Of a stretch of 64,000 bases of DNA, positions 36,149 to 45,200 are shown piece by piece. How positions within the stretch are numbered: the first letter of the stretch is position 1; the number at the start of each line of letters is the position of its first letter. A model generated the notes under the pieces. It was not told the DNA's origin, did no database searches, and saw only the letters and a program-made list of their open reading frames with translations. Made by a program: the position numbers and the translations under genes. Source of the DNA: Myxococcales bacterium (GTDB taxonomy: Bacteria; Myxococcota_A; Polyangia; Polyangiales; Polyangiaceae); NCBI GenBank assembly GCA_016794345.1, contig JAEUKE010000070.1, forward strand, positions 1 through 64,000, in the 5' to 3' direction.

Positions 36149-37636
36149 TCAGCCGAGGATCTCGGTCAGCGGACCCGTGACGTACTCGGAAGCGCCGAAC
36201 GTGGTGACGTCCACCGCGCCCATGGCCTGCGCGAGGGTGACGAAGAGATCGTTGTGCGTGCGGTTGTTCTCGAAGTCGACGTGGACGCCGCCCTGGAGCG
36301 CGCCGCCCATGTCCCCGAGCAAGACGAAGGGCATGTGGTCGAACCGGTGCGTCGGGCCCTCCGAGATCTCGCTGACCCAGAGGATGGCCGTGTTGTCGAG
36401 GACGGTCGTGCCGTCCTCCTCCTGGTACTCGGCGAGGCGCTCCGCGAGGTAGGCCATCTGCGAGGAGAACCACGCGTTGATCGACGAGAGCGCCGACTGC
36501 GCGAGCTGCTGCGTGGGGTCGGGGCTCGGCTCGTCCGAGCCGACCGACAGGTGCGAGAGGCCGTGGTGGTAGTCGTCCGCCAGCTGGTCCCAGGGCGCGT
36601 CCACGAAGCTGTTGAAGACGGTGCCGGCCTGCGCGGTCGCCCACTGAAGGGTGCCCACGCGGGTGATGTCGCAGGCGAACGCGGCCGCGAGCAGATCCAT
36701 CTGCGCCTTCCCGATCGCGGGGAGGTTGTCGTTCTGGAGCAGCTCCGAGTCGGTGAAGACCGGCTCCGGCGGCTTGCCGCAGACGGCGCCCACCGCGAGC
36801 CTGTCCTCGAGCTCGCGCAGCAGCTCGAGGTGTTTGTCGAGGCGCGCCTGGTCGTCTTTGCCCAGCCGCCCCTGGATGGACGCGAAGTCGCCCTGCACGA
36901 AGTCGAGCACGCTCTTGCGGCGATCGATGGCCGCCTGGAGCTCCGCCTTGGCCGCCTCGTCGTCGGGGACGTTGGCGAAGAGGCGCTGGAAGGCGTTGCG
37001 CGGGTCGTCGTCGGAGGCGATGGCGTTGGTCGAGCCGCCTCCCTCGCCGTAGCTCATGTAGCTGTAGAAGTTGCCGTAGTCCTTCTGGGACTGGATCCCG
37101 AGCTCGATGCTCGGCAGCTGGCCCGGGTCGGCGACGCGCGATGCGATGAGCTGGTCGATGCTGATGCCCGCGCCCCAGCCGACGTCGCCGAACTCGGTCG
37201 GGACGACCTCCGTGAAGGCGCGCCCGGTGAGCATGCTCGTCATGCCGACGGCGTGGCCGTTGCCCGGCGTGTCCTGGGCGCAGGCCATCCGCAAACCTGA
37301 CGGCACCGTCAGCTTGGGTCGGAGCAGCGGCGTGTCGAGCGGCGCGAGGATGGGCGGCACCGCGAACCCGGCGCCGGTGGTCGTCGGGCGCCAGTTCTTG
37401 AGCACCGTGCCGTTGCTCGAATACATGATGATGAGCCGCTTCGGAGGCGTGCCCTCGGCGGCGCGGGTCGGCTTGACGAGGCTCTCGAGGAACGGCAGGC
37501 CGAGGAGCAGCCCGCCGGCCCCGCGGAGCACGGCGCGCCGTCCCGGCTTGCCGCGCGGGCGGAACCGCCGCGAGCGGAGCGCCACGGCAGGATCTGGCGC
37601 GCCGGTCCGGACGATGCCGTCTTCGTGTCTGCTCAT
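36149..37636 (-). CDS. DUF1552 protein with twin-arginine signal
   Basis: A 495-residue protein. The N-terminus has GKPGRRAVLRGAGGLLLGLPF, a Tat-like signal with Arg-Arg before the hydrophobic core. DUF1552 phrases follow: PKRLIIMYSSNGTVLKNW, GHAVGMTSMLTGR, SIDQLIASRV and TRVGTLQWATAQ. Family members nearly always pair with DUF1592-type genes in Planctomycetes and Myxococcota; their function is not established. It overlaps the DUF1592 gene stop by 4 bases (ATGA). Tat export suggests it is folded, perhaps with a cofactor, before it crosses the membrane. Confidence 0.87.
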   Translation of the reverse strand: MSRHEDGIVRTGAPDPAVALRSRRFRPRGKPGRRAVLRGAGGLLLGLPFLESLVKPTRAAEGTPPKRLIIMYSSNGTVLKNWRPTTTGAGFAVPPILAPLDTPLLRPKLTVPSGLRMACAQDTPGNGHAVGMTSMLTGRAFTEVVPTEFGDVGWGAGISIDQLIASRVADPGQLPSIELGIQSQKDYGNFYSYMSYGEGGGSTNAIASDDDPRNAFQRLFANVPDDEAAKAELQAAIDRRKSVLDFVQGDFASIQGRLGKDDQARLDKHLELLRELEDRLAVGAVCGKPPEPVFTDSELLQNDNLPAIGKAQMDLLAAAFACDITRVGTLQWATAQAGTVFNSFVDAPWDQLADDYHHGLSHLSVGSDEPSPDPTQQLAQSALSSINAWFSSQMAYLAERLAEYQEEDGTTVLDNTAILWVSEISEGPTHRFDHMPFVLLGDMGGALQGGVHVDFENNRTHNDLFVTLAQAMGAVDVTTFGASEYVTGPLTEILG

Positions 37637-39249
37637 TGGGCGCCTCCTTCGGCCTTGCGATAGAGGAATGCGTCGGTCTGGGTGAGCGCCACCAAGAGCT
37701 CCTTCATGTCGCCGTCGGTCTCTGCGAAGCGCAGCTCGACGTCGTCCACCGTGCAGGCATCTTCGGTCGTCGCGTCGCGGCCGAACGCGTACCGGAACCA
37801 GTGGGTGACCATGCAGGCACGCGCCTCCTCGCTGGTCGCCATTCGATCGATCAGCTCGGTGTGGCCGGCGAACGGCCCAGCCGCGTCCGTTCCGACGAGC
37901 TGCCCCGAGGTGTCGATCGAGAGTCCGTGCTCGTCGTCGCGCCAGCGACCGAGCTCGTCGAAATGGTCGAGCGCGAAGCCGGGCGGGTTGATCACGGCGT
38001 GGCAAGACTTGCAGGGCTCGACGCTCGTCTTCGTCTCGAGCTGCTCGCGCGCGGTCGCCATGGGATCGATCGGCGGAAGCGAGGTGTCCGCGTTGCAGGG
38101 CGGGGGCGGCGGCGGCGAGCACATGACCTGCTCGAGCAGGAACTTGCCGCGCCGGACGATCGACGGCTGCCCCGGGTGGGCCAGGAGCGCGAGGGGCGCC
38201 CCGCGCGTGAGGATGCCCGGGTACCGCTCGGGGTCGAGCTCCACCCGGACGAGGTCGGTCGATCCGGGCGCGTCGAGCCCGTAGAACGTCGCCAGCTCGT
38301 CGTTGAGGAACGTGGCGGGAGAGGTGAAGAGCGTCTCGAGCCGCCCGTCCTGCCGGCGCACGACGTCGTCCGCGAAGAGCCCCAGCTCCTCCCGCTGCAG
38401 GCCGGCGATCTCGGGCGAATACGGATCGCCGCGCTCGATCTTGTCGAGGTCGCGCGCCCCCGACCACTGCTCGAAGAAGTTCCGGATCGCGCGCGCTCCG
38501 CGCTCGTCCTGGAGCATGCGTTCGGCCTGAGCGCGGATCCCCGCGCTGTCCGAGAGAGCGCCGCTCTCGGCTGCGGCGAACAGCTCCTCGTCTGGCATCG
38601 AGCCCCAGAACAGGTAGGAGAGGCGCGAGGCGACCTCGTAGTCCGTGAGGCGGACGACCCCCTCGGCCGTCGGGTCTGGCATGCCGAGCTCGATGCGATA
38701 GAGGAAATGCGGCGACTGCAGCACGGCGCTCACCAGCATCTCCACCGCCAGCGCGGGGGTCTGCGTCGCGCGGGTGGACTGGAAGAAGGCCAAGAACCGG
38801 CTGCGCTCGTCCGCCGTCAGCGGGCGCCGGAACGCGCGACGACCGAAGCGATCGACGAACGCCGTCACGCAGGCCTCCTCGGCCGCGCCGGCGGGGTCAC
38901 AGCCGAGCAGGCCCGGCAGGTCGGCAGCGGCGGTGTGCGCGAGCTGGTTCGCAGCCGCCTCGTACTGCTCGACCACGACCGCGCTCAGCGTCGCGCCGAG
39001 CGCGCCGTTGTCGAACCCGAACTGGATGGCCTCGGGGACGAACGATCTGGCGGGCTGCGACGTGTCGCCGAGCAGGTCGTGGACGGTCTGATCGTACTCC
39101 CACCGGGTGAGGCGGCGCAGGGGGCTGGGCCCGGGCGAGACGGCCGCGCAGGCCTCGTTCACCGGCGGCGCGGGCGCGTCGCCGTCGCCGATCTGTCCGG
39201 TGCACGAGGCGAGGAGCAGCAGACACCCCGCTGAGCCGACGAGCCGCAT
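37633..39249 (-). CDS. DUF1592/DUF1588-type lipoprotein with a CxxCH haem motif
   Basis: A 538-residue predicted lipoprotein (lipobox LASC, Cys16). It contains the block order DUF1587 (LTRWEYDQTVHDLLG), DUF1595 (FGRRAFRRPLTADE), DUF1592 (VASRLSYLFWGSMPDEEL), DUF1588 (LLAHPGQPSIVRRGKFLLEQ) and DUF1585 (near the end, WFRYAFGRDAT). In DUF1588 the sequence EPCKSCHAVINPPGFALDHF contains a CxxCH c-type haem attachment motif. Such proteins are thought to be envelope redox proteins, but the function is unproven. It is the first gene of the operon with DUF1552 and the Omp85-like protein. Confidence 0.85.
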   Translation of the reverse strand: MRLVGSAGCLLLLASCTGQIGDGDAPAPPVNEACAAVSPGPSPLRRLTRWEYDQTVHDLLGDTSQPARSFVPEAIQFGFDNGALGATLSAVVVEQYEAAANQLAHTAAADLPGLLGCDPAGAAEEACVTAFVDRFGRRAFRRPLTADERSRFLAFFQSTRATQTPALAVEMLVSAVLQSPHFLYRIELGMPDPTAEGVVRLTDYEVASRLSYLFWGSMPDEELFAAAESGALSDSAGIRAQAERMLQDERGARAIRNFFEQWSGARDLDKIERGDPYSPEIAGLQREELGLFADDVVRRQDGRLETLFTSPATFLNDELATFYGLDAPGSTDLVRVELDPERYPGILTRGAPLALLAHPGQPSIVRRGKFLLEQVMCSPPPPPPCNADTSLPPIDPMATAREQLETKTSVEPCKSCHAVINPPGFALDHFDELGRWRDDEHGLSIDTSGQLVGTDAAGPFAGHTELIDRMATSEEARACMVTHWFRYAFGRDATTEDACTVDDVELRFAETDGDMKELLVALTQTDAFLYRKAEGGAQ

Positions 39250-39366
39250 GGTTGGAGCTTACCGTGAGGCGTCGCCGCCACGAAGCCAGATCTGGCCGGC
39301 GCGGCCCCCGCATCGCTCACTCGAAACGAATCGAGCCTCGCGGTAATACACGCACTTGGAGCCTCG

Positions 39367-42231
39367 ATGACCGCCGCGCCCGTCTCGACCCGATGGCCGC
39401 CGACGAACCTCGCGTCGGAGCGGACGACATTCGTCGGGCGCGAGCGCGATCTCGAGGCGCTCGAGGCGCTCGTCACCTCGGGCGAGCGGCTCATCACGCT
39501 GCTGGGCCCCGGCGGCGCCGGCAAGACCCGCCTCGCGCGCCAGATCGGGGCGCGGCTCTTGAAGGACCCGCGTGGCCCGGTCCGGAGCGTCTGGTTCTGC
39601 GACCTCGCCGAGGCACGCTCGGAGGTCGAGCTCCTGGCCGCGGTCGGCTCGGCGCTCCACGTCCCGCTCGTCAGCGCGCGCTCGGACACGTCGGATCCGA
39701 TCGCCCACGCGCTCGCCGCCCGCCAGCCGCTCCTGCTCATCCTCGACAACTTCGAGCAGCTGGTGGAGCACGCGGCGCGAACGGTGGGCGCCTGGCACGC
39801 GAAGGCCGCGGGCGTCGTCTTCCTCCTGACCTCACGCGTCAGGCTCCGGCTCGAGGGCGAGACACAGGTCGACGTCGGCCCGCTGTCCGAAGCCGACGCG
39901 CTCGCGCTCTTCGAGGAGCGCGCGCGCAAGGTCGTGCCTTCGTTCCGCGTGAGCCAGGACGAAGCCTCCTCGCGAGAGCTCGTCCGCCGCCTGGATCTGA
40001 GCCCGCTCGCGATCGAGCTGGCCGCCGCGCGCGTGAAGGTCCTGCCGCCGGGCAAGCTCCTCGGACGGCTCGCCGCGCGCCTGGATCTCCTCAAGAGCGG
40101 CAACCGCGACGTGCTCCCGCGACACGCCACGCTCCGCAGCGCGCTCGACGGCTCGTGGGAGCTCCTGGAGGCCTGGGAGCGGCGCGCGCTCGCGCAGTGC
40201 TCCGTGTTCCACGGCGGCTTCACCCTCGAGGCGGCCGAGGCGGTGCTCCGCGCCGAGTCCGACGCCGAGCCGGAGGTGGTCGACGTGCTCGAGGCGCTCG
40301 TCGAAAAGTCGCTCCTCGTCCGCGACGAGGAGCGACACGACGGCGACGTGCGCTTCCGGCTCTCGGAGAGCGTCCGGGACTACGCGGCCGAGCAGCTGGC
40401 CGAGCTGAGCCCGGGCGCGGTCATCGACGCGGCGGACCGACACGCCGCCTTCTACCTGGCCGAGATCGAGGCGCACACGACGGAGGCGCTGGTCCCCTGG
40501 GCGGCGGTGGCCGACCGCCGCGCCATCCAGGAGATCGACAACCTCATGGCGATCGTGCGGCGCGCCGAGGGTCGCGATCCGGCCTCGCTCGTGCGCGCGG
40601 CCCTCTGCATCGACGCGTTGCTCCACGCCCGCGGGCCTGCCGAGGCGCAGCGGAGCGTGCTCGACCGCGCCCTCTCCGTCGCGAACGATCCGAGCGTCCC
40701 CGCCGAGGCGCGGGTCAGGCTCTTCACGGTCTCGGCGGACGCGCGGAGGCTCCACGGCCAGCTCGGCGCCGCGCGAGCGGACGCGGCGACCGCGGCGGCC
40801 GCCGCGAAGGCTGCGGGGACCAGCGCGCGATCCCTCGTGGACGTCGTGCTCGCCGAGATCGAGCTCGACGCGGGCCGCCTCGCCGAGGCGCGGCTCGCGG
40901 CCGAGAGCGCCCTCGCGCTGGCGCGCGCCAGCGCCGACCCTCGGACCGAGGTCGTCGCGCTGCACACGCTCGTCCGCGCCCACGTCGACGCGGACGCGCT
41001 GGAGGAGGCGCGGCTCCGGAGCGACGAGGCGCTCCCGCTCGCGCGATCCCTCGGCTTGCCGCTCATCGAGAGCCGGATCGAGAAGCTCCTCGGCGTCGTC
41101 GCCGCCCGGGGCGCCCACCTCACCAAAGCGGAGCAACACTACGCGGCCGCCTACGCGCTCGCGCGGGAGCTCGGCGACACCCACCTCGAGGCGACCTCGC
41201 TCCACAACCTGGCCGACGTCCAGGCCAGGCGCGGCGATCTCGACGGCGCCCTCGCGCGCTTCGGTCAGGTGCTGGAGCTCGCCGCCGGCACGGGGTTCCG
41301 CCGCGGCGAGGGCGTCGCCAAGAACCACATCGGCCTCATCGAGCACGAGCGCGGCAACCTGGACGCAGCGCGCGCCGCGCACGCCGCCGGGAACGCGATC
41401 CACCGAGAGATGGGCAACGTCCGGTCCGAGGCCTTCGGGTTGGAGGAGTCGGGTCTCCTCGCGCTGGAGGAGCGACGATACGATGACGCCATCGTCATGC
41501 TTGAACGCTCCATCGATCTGGCTCGCGCCACGGGCCTGGGCGCGGTCTCCGCGGGGAGCGCTGCCTGCCTGGCCGCGGTGCACGCGGAGCGCGGCAGCCT
41601 GGCGGAGGCGCGCACCCAGCTCGACCTCGCGGCTGCCGCCGCGCGCGCCGTCGGCCGGCCGGAGCCCACAGGCTTCGTGGCGTTGCACGAGGGCATCGTC
41701 CTCGCGGCCGAGGCGCGCGCCGCGCGCGCCTCGGGGGATCTCGAGCGCGCGAGCGAGCGTCTCGCCGCCGCGCGCCGCGCCTTGGACGAGGGCGCGGCGG
41801 TCGCGTCGCACTCGGCCCGGTGCCGCGTCACGCGCCGCCTGCTCGATCGTGCGATCGCGGGCGCCGCGGAGGCGCCGGCCGGCACGGGGAGCGAGGGCGC
41901 GCGCGCGCTCGTTGTCGGGGAGGACGGCCGGTGGTTCCGCCTGCCGGGCGCCGAGCCGGTCGATCTCTCCACGCGAAAGTCGCTTCGCCTGATGCTCGCG
42001 CGCCTCGCGCAGAGCCGACTCGAGAGCCCCGGCGAGGCGCTCGACCTCGAGCGCCTCTTCGAGGCAGGCTGGCCGGGCGAGCGGATCGCCCCCACGGCCG
42101 CCTTCCGGCGGGTCTACACCGCCATCGGAACCCTGCGCGATCTGGGCCTGCGCGACGTGCTCATCCGCCGTGACGACGGGTATCTCTTGTCCCCCGCCCT
42201 GCCGCTCTTGAAAAAGTTTGGAACGCCTTGA
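39367..42231 (+). CDS. STAND-type ATPase with TPR region and C-terminal winged-helix-like end
   Basis: A 954-residue signal-transduction ATPase. An N-terminal NB-ARC/AAA module (about 20-330) has the FVGRERDLEALEAL opening, P-loop GPGGAGKTRL, Walker B LLLILDNFE and the later LSPLAIELAAARV phrase. About 390-830 is made of TPR-like helical repeats (AEQHYAAAYALARELGD, HLEATSLHNLADVQARRGDL). The last 80 residues (STRKSLRLMLARLAQ, then FRRVYTAIGTLRDLGL and IRRDDGYLLSP) resemble a winged-helix DNA-binding end. It is probably a large regulator that oligomerises on a signal. It stands alone at 39367-42231. Its target is unknown. Confidence 0.8.
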   Translation: MTAAPVSTRWPPTNLASERTTFVGRERDLEALEALVTSGERLITLLGPGGAGKTRLARQIGARLLKDPRGPVRSVWFCDLAEARSEVELLAAVGSALHVPLVSARSDTSDPIAHALAARQPLLLILDNFEQLVEHAARTVGAWHAKAAGVVFLLTSRVRLRLEGETQVDVGPLSEADALALFEERARKVVPSFRVSQDEASSRELVRRLDLSPLAIELAAARVKVLPPGKLLGRLAARLDLLKSGNRDVLPRHATLRSALDGSWELLEAWERRALAQCSVFHGGFTLEAAEAVLRAESDAEPEVVDVLEALVEKSLLVRDEERHDGDVRFRLSESVRDYAAEQLAELSPGAVIDAADRHAAFYLAEIEAHTTEALVPWAAVADRRAIQEIDNLMAIVRRAEGRDPASLVRAALCIDALLHARGPAEAQRSVLDRALSVANDPSVPAEARVRLFTVSADARRLHGQLGAARADAATAAAAAKAAGTSARSLVDVVLAEIELDAGRLAEARLAAESALALARASADPRTEVVALHTLVRAHVDADALEEARLRSDEALPLARSLGLPLIESRIEKLLGVVAARGAHLTKAEQHYAAAYALARELGDTHLEATSLHNLADVQARRGDLDGALARFGQVLELAAGTGFRRGEGVAKNHIGLIEHERGNLDAARAAHAAGNAIHREMGNVRSEAFGLEESGLLALEERRYDDAIVMLERSIDLARATGLGAVSAGSAACLAAVHAERGSLAEARTQLDLAAAAARAVGRPEPTGFVALHEGIVLAAEARAARASGDLERASERLAAARRALDEGAAVASHSARCRVTRRLLDRAIAGAAEAPAGTGSEGARALVVGEDGRWFRLPGAEPVDLSTRKSLRLMLARLAQSRLESPGEALDLERLFEAGWPGERIAPTAAFRRVYTAIGTLRDLGLRDVLIRRDDGYLLSPALPLLKKFGTP

Positions 42232-42299
42232 CGGGCATGGGGGGCATTCCGGCTCTAGAAAGCACGCAGCCCACCGGCTGCCCTTCCCTGGAGACTCGT

Positions 42300-43526
42300 A
42301 TGCGTCAAAAGCTCGGACTCACCCTCGCCACCCTGCTCGTCGCCTCCGGCTTCTTCCCGAGCTGCAGCGACGACGAGCAGACCTGCGATCCCAGCTGCGA
42401 GACCAGCGGCACCGGAGCCTCCGGCACGGGCGGGGCCCCAACCACGTCGGCCACGACCACCTCGGGCTCGACGACGACGGGCACGACCGGGACCGGCGGC
42501 TCCGGCGGAGCCGGCGGCGGCCCGCCCGAGGAGTGGATCACGCCGACGTGCGCGACGATCACGGGAACGGCCGCGGTCACCTTCACGGCCGACGAGGGCG
42601 AGAACCTGACGCCCGCCGACACCCAGCTCTCCGGCATCGGGTACACCGGTCTCGCCGCGCTCGACACCCCGAACACCCTCTTGGCCGAGCACAAGGGCGC
42701 GCTCCTCCGGTCCGTGGACGCGGGCTGCACCTGGACGCAGATCGCGACCCTGCAGGGCGGCATCTTCCGCATCACCGCCGCCCCGGGCGGCCGCGCCTAC
42801 GCCTGGGTCGACAACGGCGGCGCCCTCTATCGCGTCGATCCGGACGGCTCGACGACGCTCCTCACCCCGTCCGCGACGAACATCGTCGGCCTGGGCGTGG
42901 ACCCGGCGGACGGGATGCACCTCCGGGTCGGCGACGCCACCGGGGCCGTCTCCGACTCCGACGACGGCGGCGTGACCTGGACCAAGCAGGGCTTCCCGGC
43001 CCCGACCGGCAAGCTCAGCATCGGCTACCGGATGGCGTTCGACCCGAACGACCTCGACCACATCCTGTTCGGTCAGTCGACGATGGGCGCCCACGTGACC
43101 ACGGACGGTGCGGCCACGTGGACGGCGAGCACCGGCCTCGGCGCCAACGCAAACACCTTCTCCCTGGCCGTCTCCCCGGCGGACAGCCAGATCGTGTGGG
43201 CCGAGAGCCTCGAGCTCGGCCCGGACCTGCGGCACATCTACCGGTCGGAGGACGGCGGCGAGACCTTCTCGTCGGTCGTGACGGAGTCGGCCGAGGTGGA
43301 CCTCATCAACGGCACGCTCATCGTCCCGCACGCCACCGACAAGGATGTCCTCTACTTCGTCTTCGGCACCTACTTCCAGGGCTACGGAACCGATCTCTTC
43401 CGCTACGACCACGGCGACGCCGCGGTCACCAAGACACACAACGACAACCACGACATCTCCGAGATCGTGGCCTCTCCCGCCGACGCCGGGCTCCTCTATC
43501 TGGGCCTCGTCGTCGAACAGATTTGA
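42300..43526 (+). CDS. Beta-propeller (BNR/sialidase-like) lipoprotein
   Basis: A 408-residue predicted lipoprotein (lipobox FPSC, Cys22) with a Ser/Thr/Gly linker to about residue 75. The remainder shows repeating blades with a Asp/Gly-x-Gly-x-x-W pattern: SVDAGCTWTQI, DDGGVTWTK, TDGAATWTAS and EDGGETFSS. These are Asp-box (BNR) repeats, typical of sialidase and photosystem-assembly-like propellers. It is probably surface-exposed, and a sialidase activity is not implied. The ATG at 42300 follows the ATPase gene by 68 bp; the next lipoprotein starts 37 bp after its stop. Confidence 0.78.
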   Translation: MRQKLGLTLATLLVASGFFPSCSDDEQTCDPSCETSGTGASGTGGAPTTSATTTSGSTTTGTTGTGGSGGAGGGPPEEWITPTCATITGTAAVTFTADEGENLTPADTQLSGIGYTGLAALDTPNTLLAEHKGALLRSVDAGCTWTQIATLQGGIFRITAAPGGRAYAWVDNGGALYRVDPDGSTTLLTPSATNIVGLGVDPADGMHLRVGDATGAVSDSDDGGVTWTKQGFPAPTGKLSIGYRMAFDPNDLDHILFGQSTMGAHVTTDGAATWTASTGLGANANTFSLAVSPADSQIVWAESLELGPDLRHIYRSEDGGETFSSVVTESAEVDLINGTLIVPHATDKDVLYFVFGTYFQGYGTDLFRYDHGDAAVTKTHNDNHDISEIVASPADAGLLYLGLVVEQI

Positions 43527-43563
43527 CCGCGGACCTCCCCGGCCCGAACGTTGGAGCACCAAC

Positions 43564-44685
43564 ATGCATGAGCACGCTCTTTCCTGGCGCTCGTTCCTCG
43601 TCCTGACGCTCGCGGCGGGGGCGGGGGCGACGGCGCTCGCCGCTTGCGACGACGACCCGAGCGGGACGGGCGCGGGCGGCGGCGGGACCCCCAGCACCAC
43701 CACCTCCTCCGCCACTACCTCGTCCACGACCGGCACCGCAGGGACCGGCGGCGGGGGCGGGGACGTGGGGCTGTCGGACGAGGTGGAGCGATGCCTCTTC
43801 GTGAACGCGTGCGAGGCGGACGGCGGCACCCCGATGGGGATGCAGGCGTGCCTCGGGCACTTCTACGAGAAGCAGTGGCGCTGGGCGAGCTCCGGCTCCT
43901 TCCGCCTCCAGATGGAGGCGATGGATTGCCGGCTCGCCGCGACGGACTGCGCGGGGGTGCGCGCGTGCGACGCCGCGCCGGCCGACTTCGACACGGCCTG
44001 CGCGGAGGCGCCGGGCCAGACGCTCTGCGTCGATGACACCTGGGTCATCTGCGACGCGGAGGGCCACGCGTCCGATGCGTTCGACTGCTCGGCCGCCGGG
44101 CAGTCGTGCAACGTCGACGTGTGGGCTGGCTGCGGCACCGAGGCGTGTACGTTCGGCTCGCCGAGCTCGTGTGACCCGGACGACCCCAACGTGCTCGTCC
44201 TCTGCTCACCCGCCGGGTTCATCGATCGCGTGGACTGCTCGCGCGAGAACAACTTCGTCCTGATCAACTCGCCCGACGGCGAGCTCCGCGCGACGATCGC
44301 GGGGGAGACCTGCGGCGACGATCCGATGCTCGGATCGAAGGGCTGCATCGGGACCGGCGCGCCCTGTGACTTCTTCTCGCAGGAGTGCCAGGAAGACACC
44401 CTCGTAACCTGCGCGGGCGGGGCGCTCGGGAGCCGCGACTGCGCTGCGCAGGAGCCGCCGGGACAGTCGTGTGGGTACGTGCCGGCGGGTCCGTTCGCCG
44501 GCGGCGCAGCCTGCGGCGTGGTCGAGTCGGCGTGTGATCCCGCCGCGGCCGACTCCTGTAAGGCCGGCGCGATCTCGTTCTGCGCCCAGGGCCTCGCGCA
44601 GACGGTCTCCTGCGCCGACGCCGGCTTCGCCGGCTGCGCCGAGGGGACCGCAAACGGCAAGACGATCGCCTACTGCACGATGTGA
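43564..44685 (+). CDS. Cys-rich lipoprotein of unknown function
   Basis: A 373-residue predicted lipoprotein (lipobox LAAC, Cys28; signal MHEHALSWRSFL). A Thr/Ser/Gly linker runs to about residue 65. The mature part has about 24 cysteines in a repeated style (CVDDTWVICDAEGH, CDPDDPNVLVLCSPAGF, CQEDTLVTCAGG, CKAGAISFCAQG). These four share the pattern C-x(4-8)-V/I-x-C-x-x-G, so they look like repeats of one small disulfide module. It lies 37 bp after the propeller lipoprotein. Function is unknown. Confidence 0.72.
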   Translation: MHEHALSWRSFLVLTLAAGAGATALAACDDDPSGTGAGGGGTPSTTTSSATTSSTTGTAGTGGGGGDVGLSDEVERCLFVNACEADGGTPMGMQACLGHFYEKQWRWASSGSFRLQMEAMDCRLAATDCAGVRACDAAPADFDTACAEAPGQTLCVDDTWVICDAEGHASDAFDCSAAGQSCNVDVWAGCGTEACTFGSPSSCDPDDPNVLVLCSPAGFIDRVDCSRENNFVLINSPDGELRATIAGETCGDDPMLGSKGCIGTGAPCDFFSQECQEDTLVTCAGGALGSRDCAAQEPPGQSCGYVPAGPFAGGAACGVVESACDPAAADSCKAGAISFCAQGLAQTVSCADAGFAGCAEGTANGKTIAYCTM

Positions 44686-44692
44686 GCGACGC

Positions 44693-45124
44693 TCACTTCT
44701 TCTTGGGGCTCTTGGCGACCGCCCGCATGCGGTTGTTCTTCGGGTTGTGCTCGACCTCTGCGAGGCCGAGCGCCTCGAGGACAGGCGGCACGTAGACGCC
44801 GAACCGACCGCGCAGGCCCTTCTTCAGCCCGTACCAACCCTCGACGGGGTTCGTCTCCGACCGCCCCCACGCCTCCACCGTGCCCTCGGCCGCCGGCTTC
44901 TGCTCGTCGGCGCCGCCGAGCGGCATCCAGTCGCCGTGTCTTTCGAGCATCGCGCGGAGGTCATCGAGGCAGCGCAGGTGGTACCGGAGCTGGGTCTTGC
45001 CGACCTGGACCACGAGCGCCGGCGGGTCGGCGTCCTCGTCGCGGTAGGCCTCGAACTCGGCGGTGCCCGGCGGGGTCTTGAGCTTCCAGGGGTTGGCCTT
45101 CGTTCCTTCGGTCGTCTTGCTCAT
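44693..45124 (-). CDS. Conserved hypothetical cytoplasmic protein
   Basis: A 143-residue soluble protein without signal peptide. It has the distinctive phrases NPWKLKTPPGTAEFEAYRD, QLRYHLRCLDDLRAML, HGDWMPLGGADEQKP and GWYGLKKGLRGRFGVYVPP. I recall homologues of this form in actinobacteria and myxobacteria (perhaps DUF6855), but I am not certain of the name. The C-terminus is Lys-rich. It converges on the Cys-rich lipoprotein gene with 7 bp between stops. No function can be assigned. Confidence 0.7.
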   Translation of the reverse strand: MSKTTEGTKANPWKLKTPPGTAEFEAYRDEDADPPALVVQVGKTQLRYHLRCLDDLRAMLERHGDWMPLGGADEQKPAAEGTVEAWGRSETNPVEGWYGLKKGLRGRFGVYVPPVLEALGLAEVEHNPKNNRMRAVAKSPKKK

Positions 45125-45200
45125 GGGGTTGTCTTCCTCGGACGTGAGCTCGACGAGCGAGCGGGCCGAAAGGATGCGGCCCAGCGCATTTTCTCGCAGC

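Noticed and set aside
33846..36452. An 868-residue open frame opposite the Omp85-like gene
   Set aside because: Composition is that of an antisense shadow; the minus-strand gene has a signal peptide and barrel strands.
42218..42259. Possible sigma-54 or sigma-70 promoter before the propeller lipoprotein
   Set aside because: TTGGAACGCCTTGAC does not keep the -24/-12 spacing of sigma-54, and TTGACG at 42228 has a 20-base spacer to TCTAGA, too long for a good sigma-70 site.
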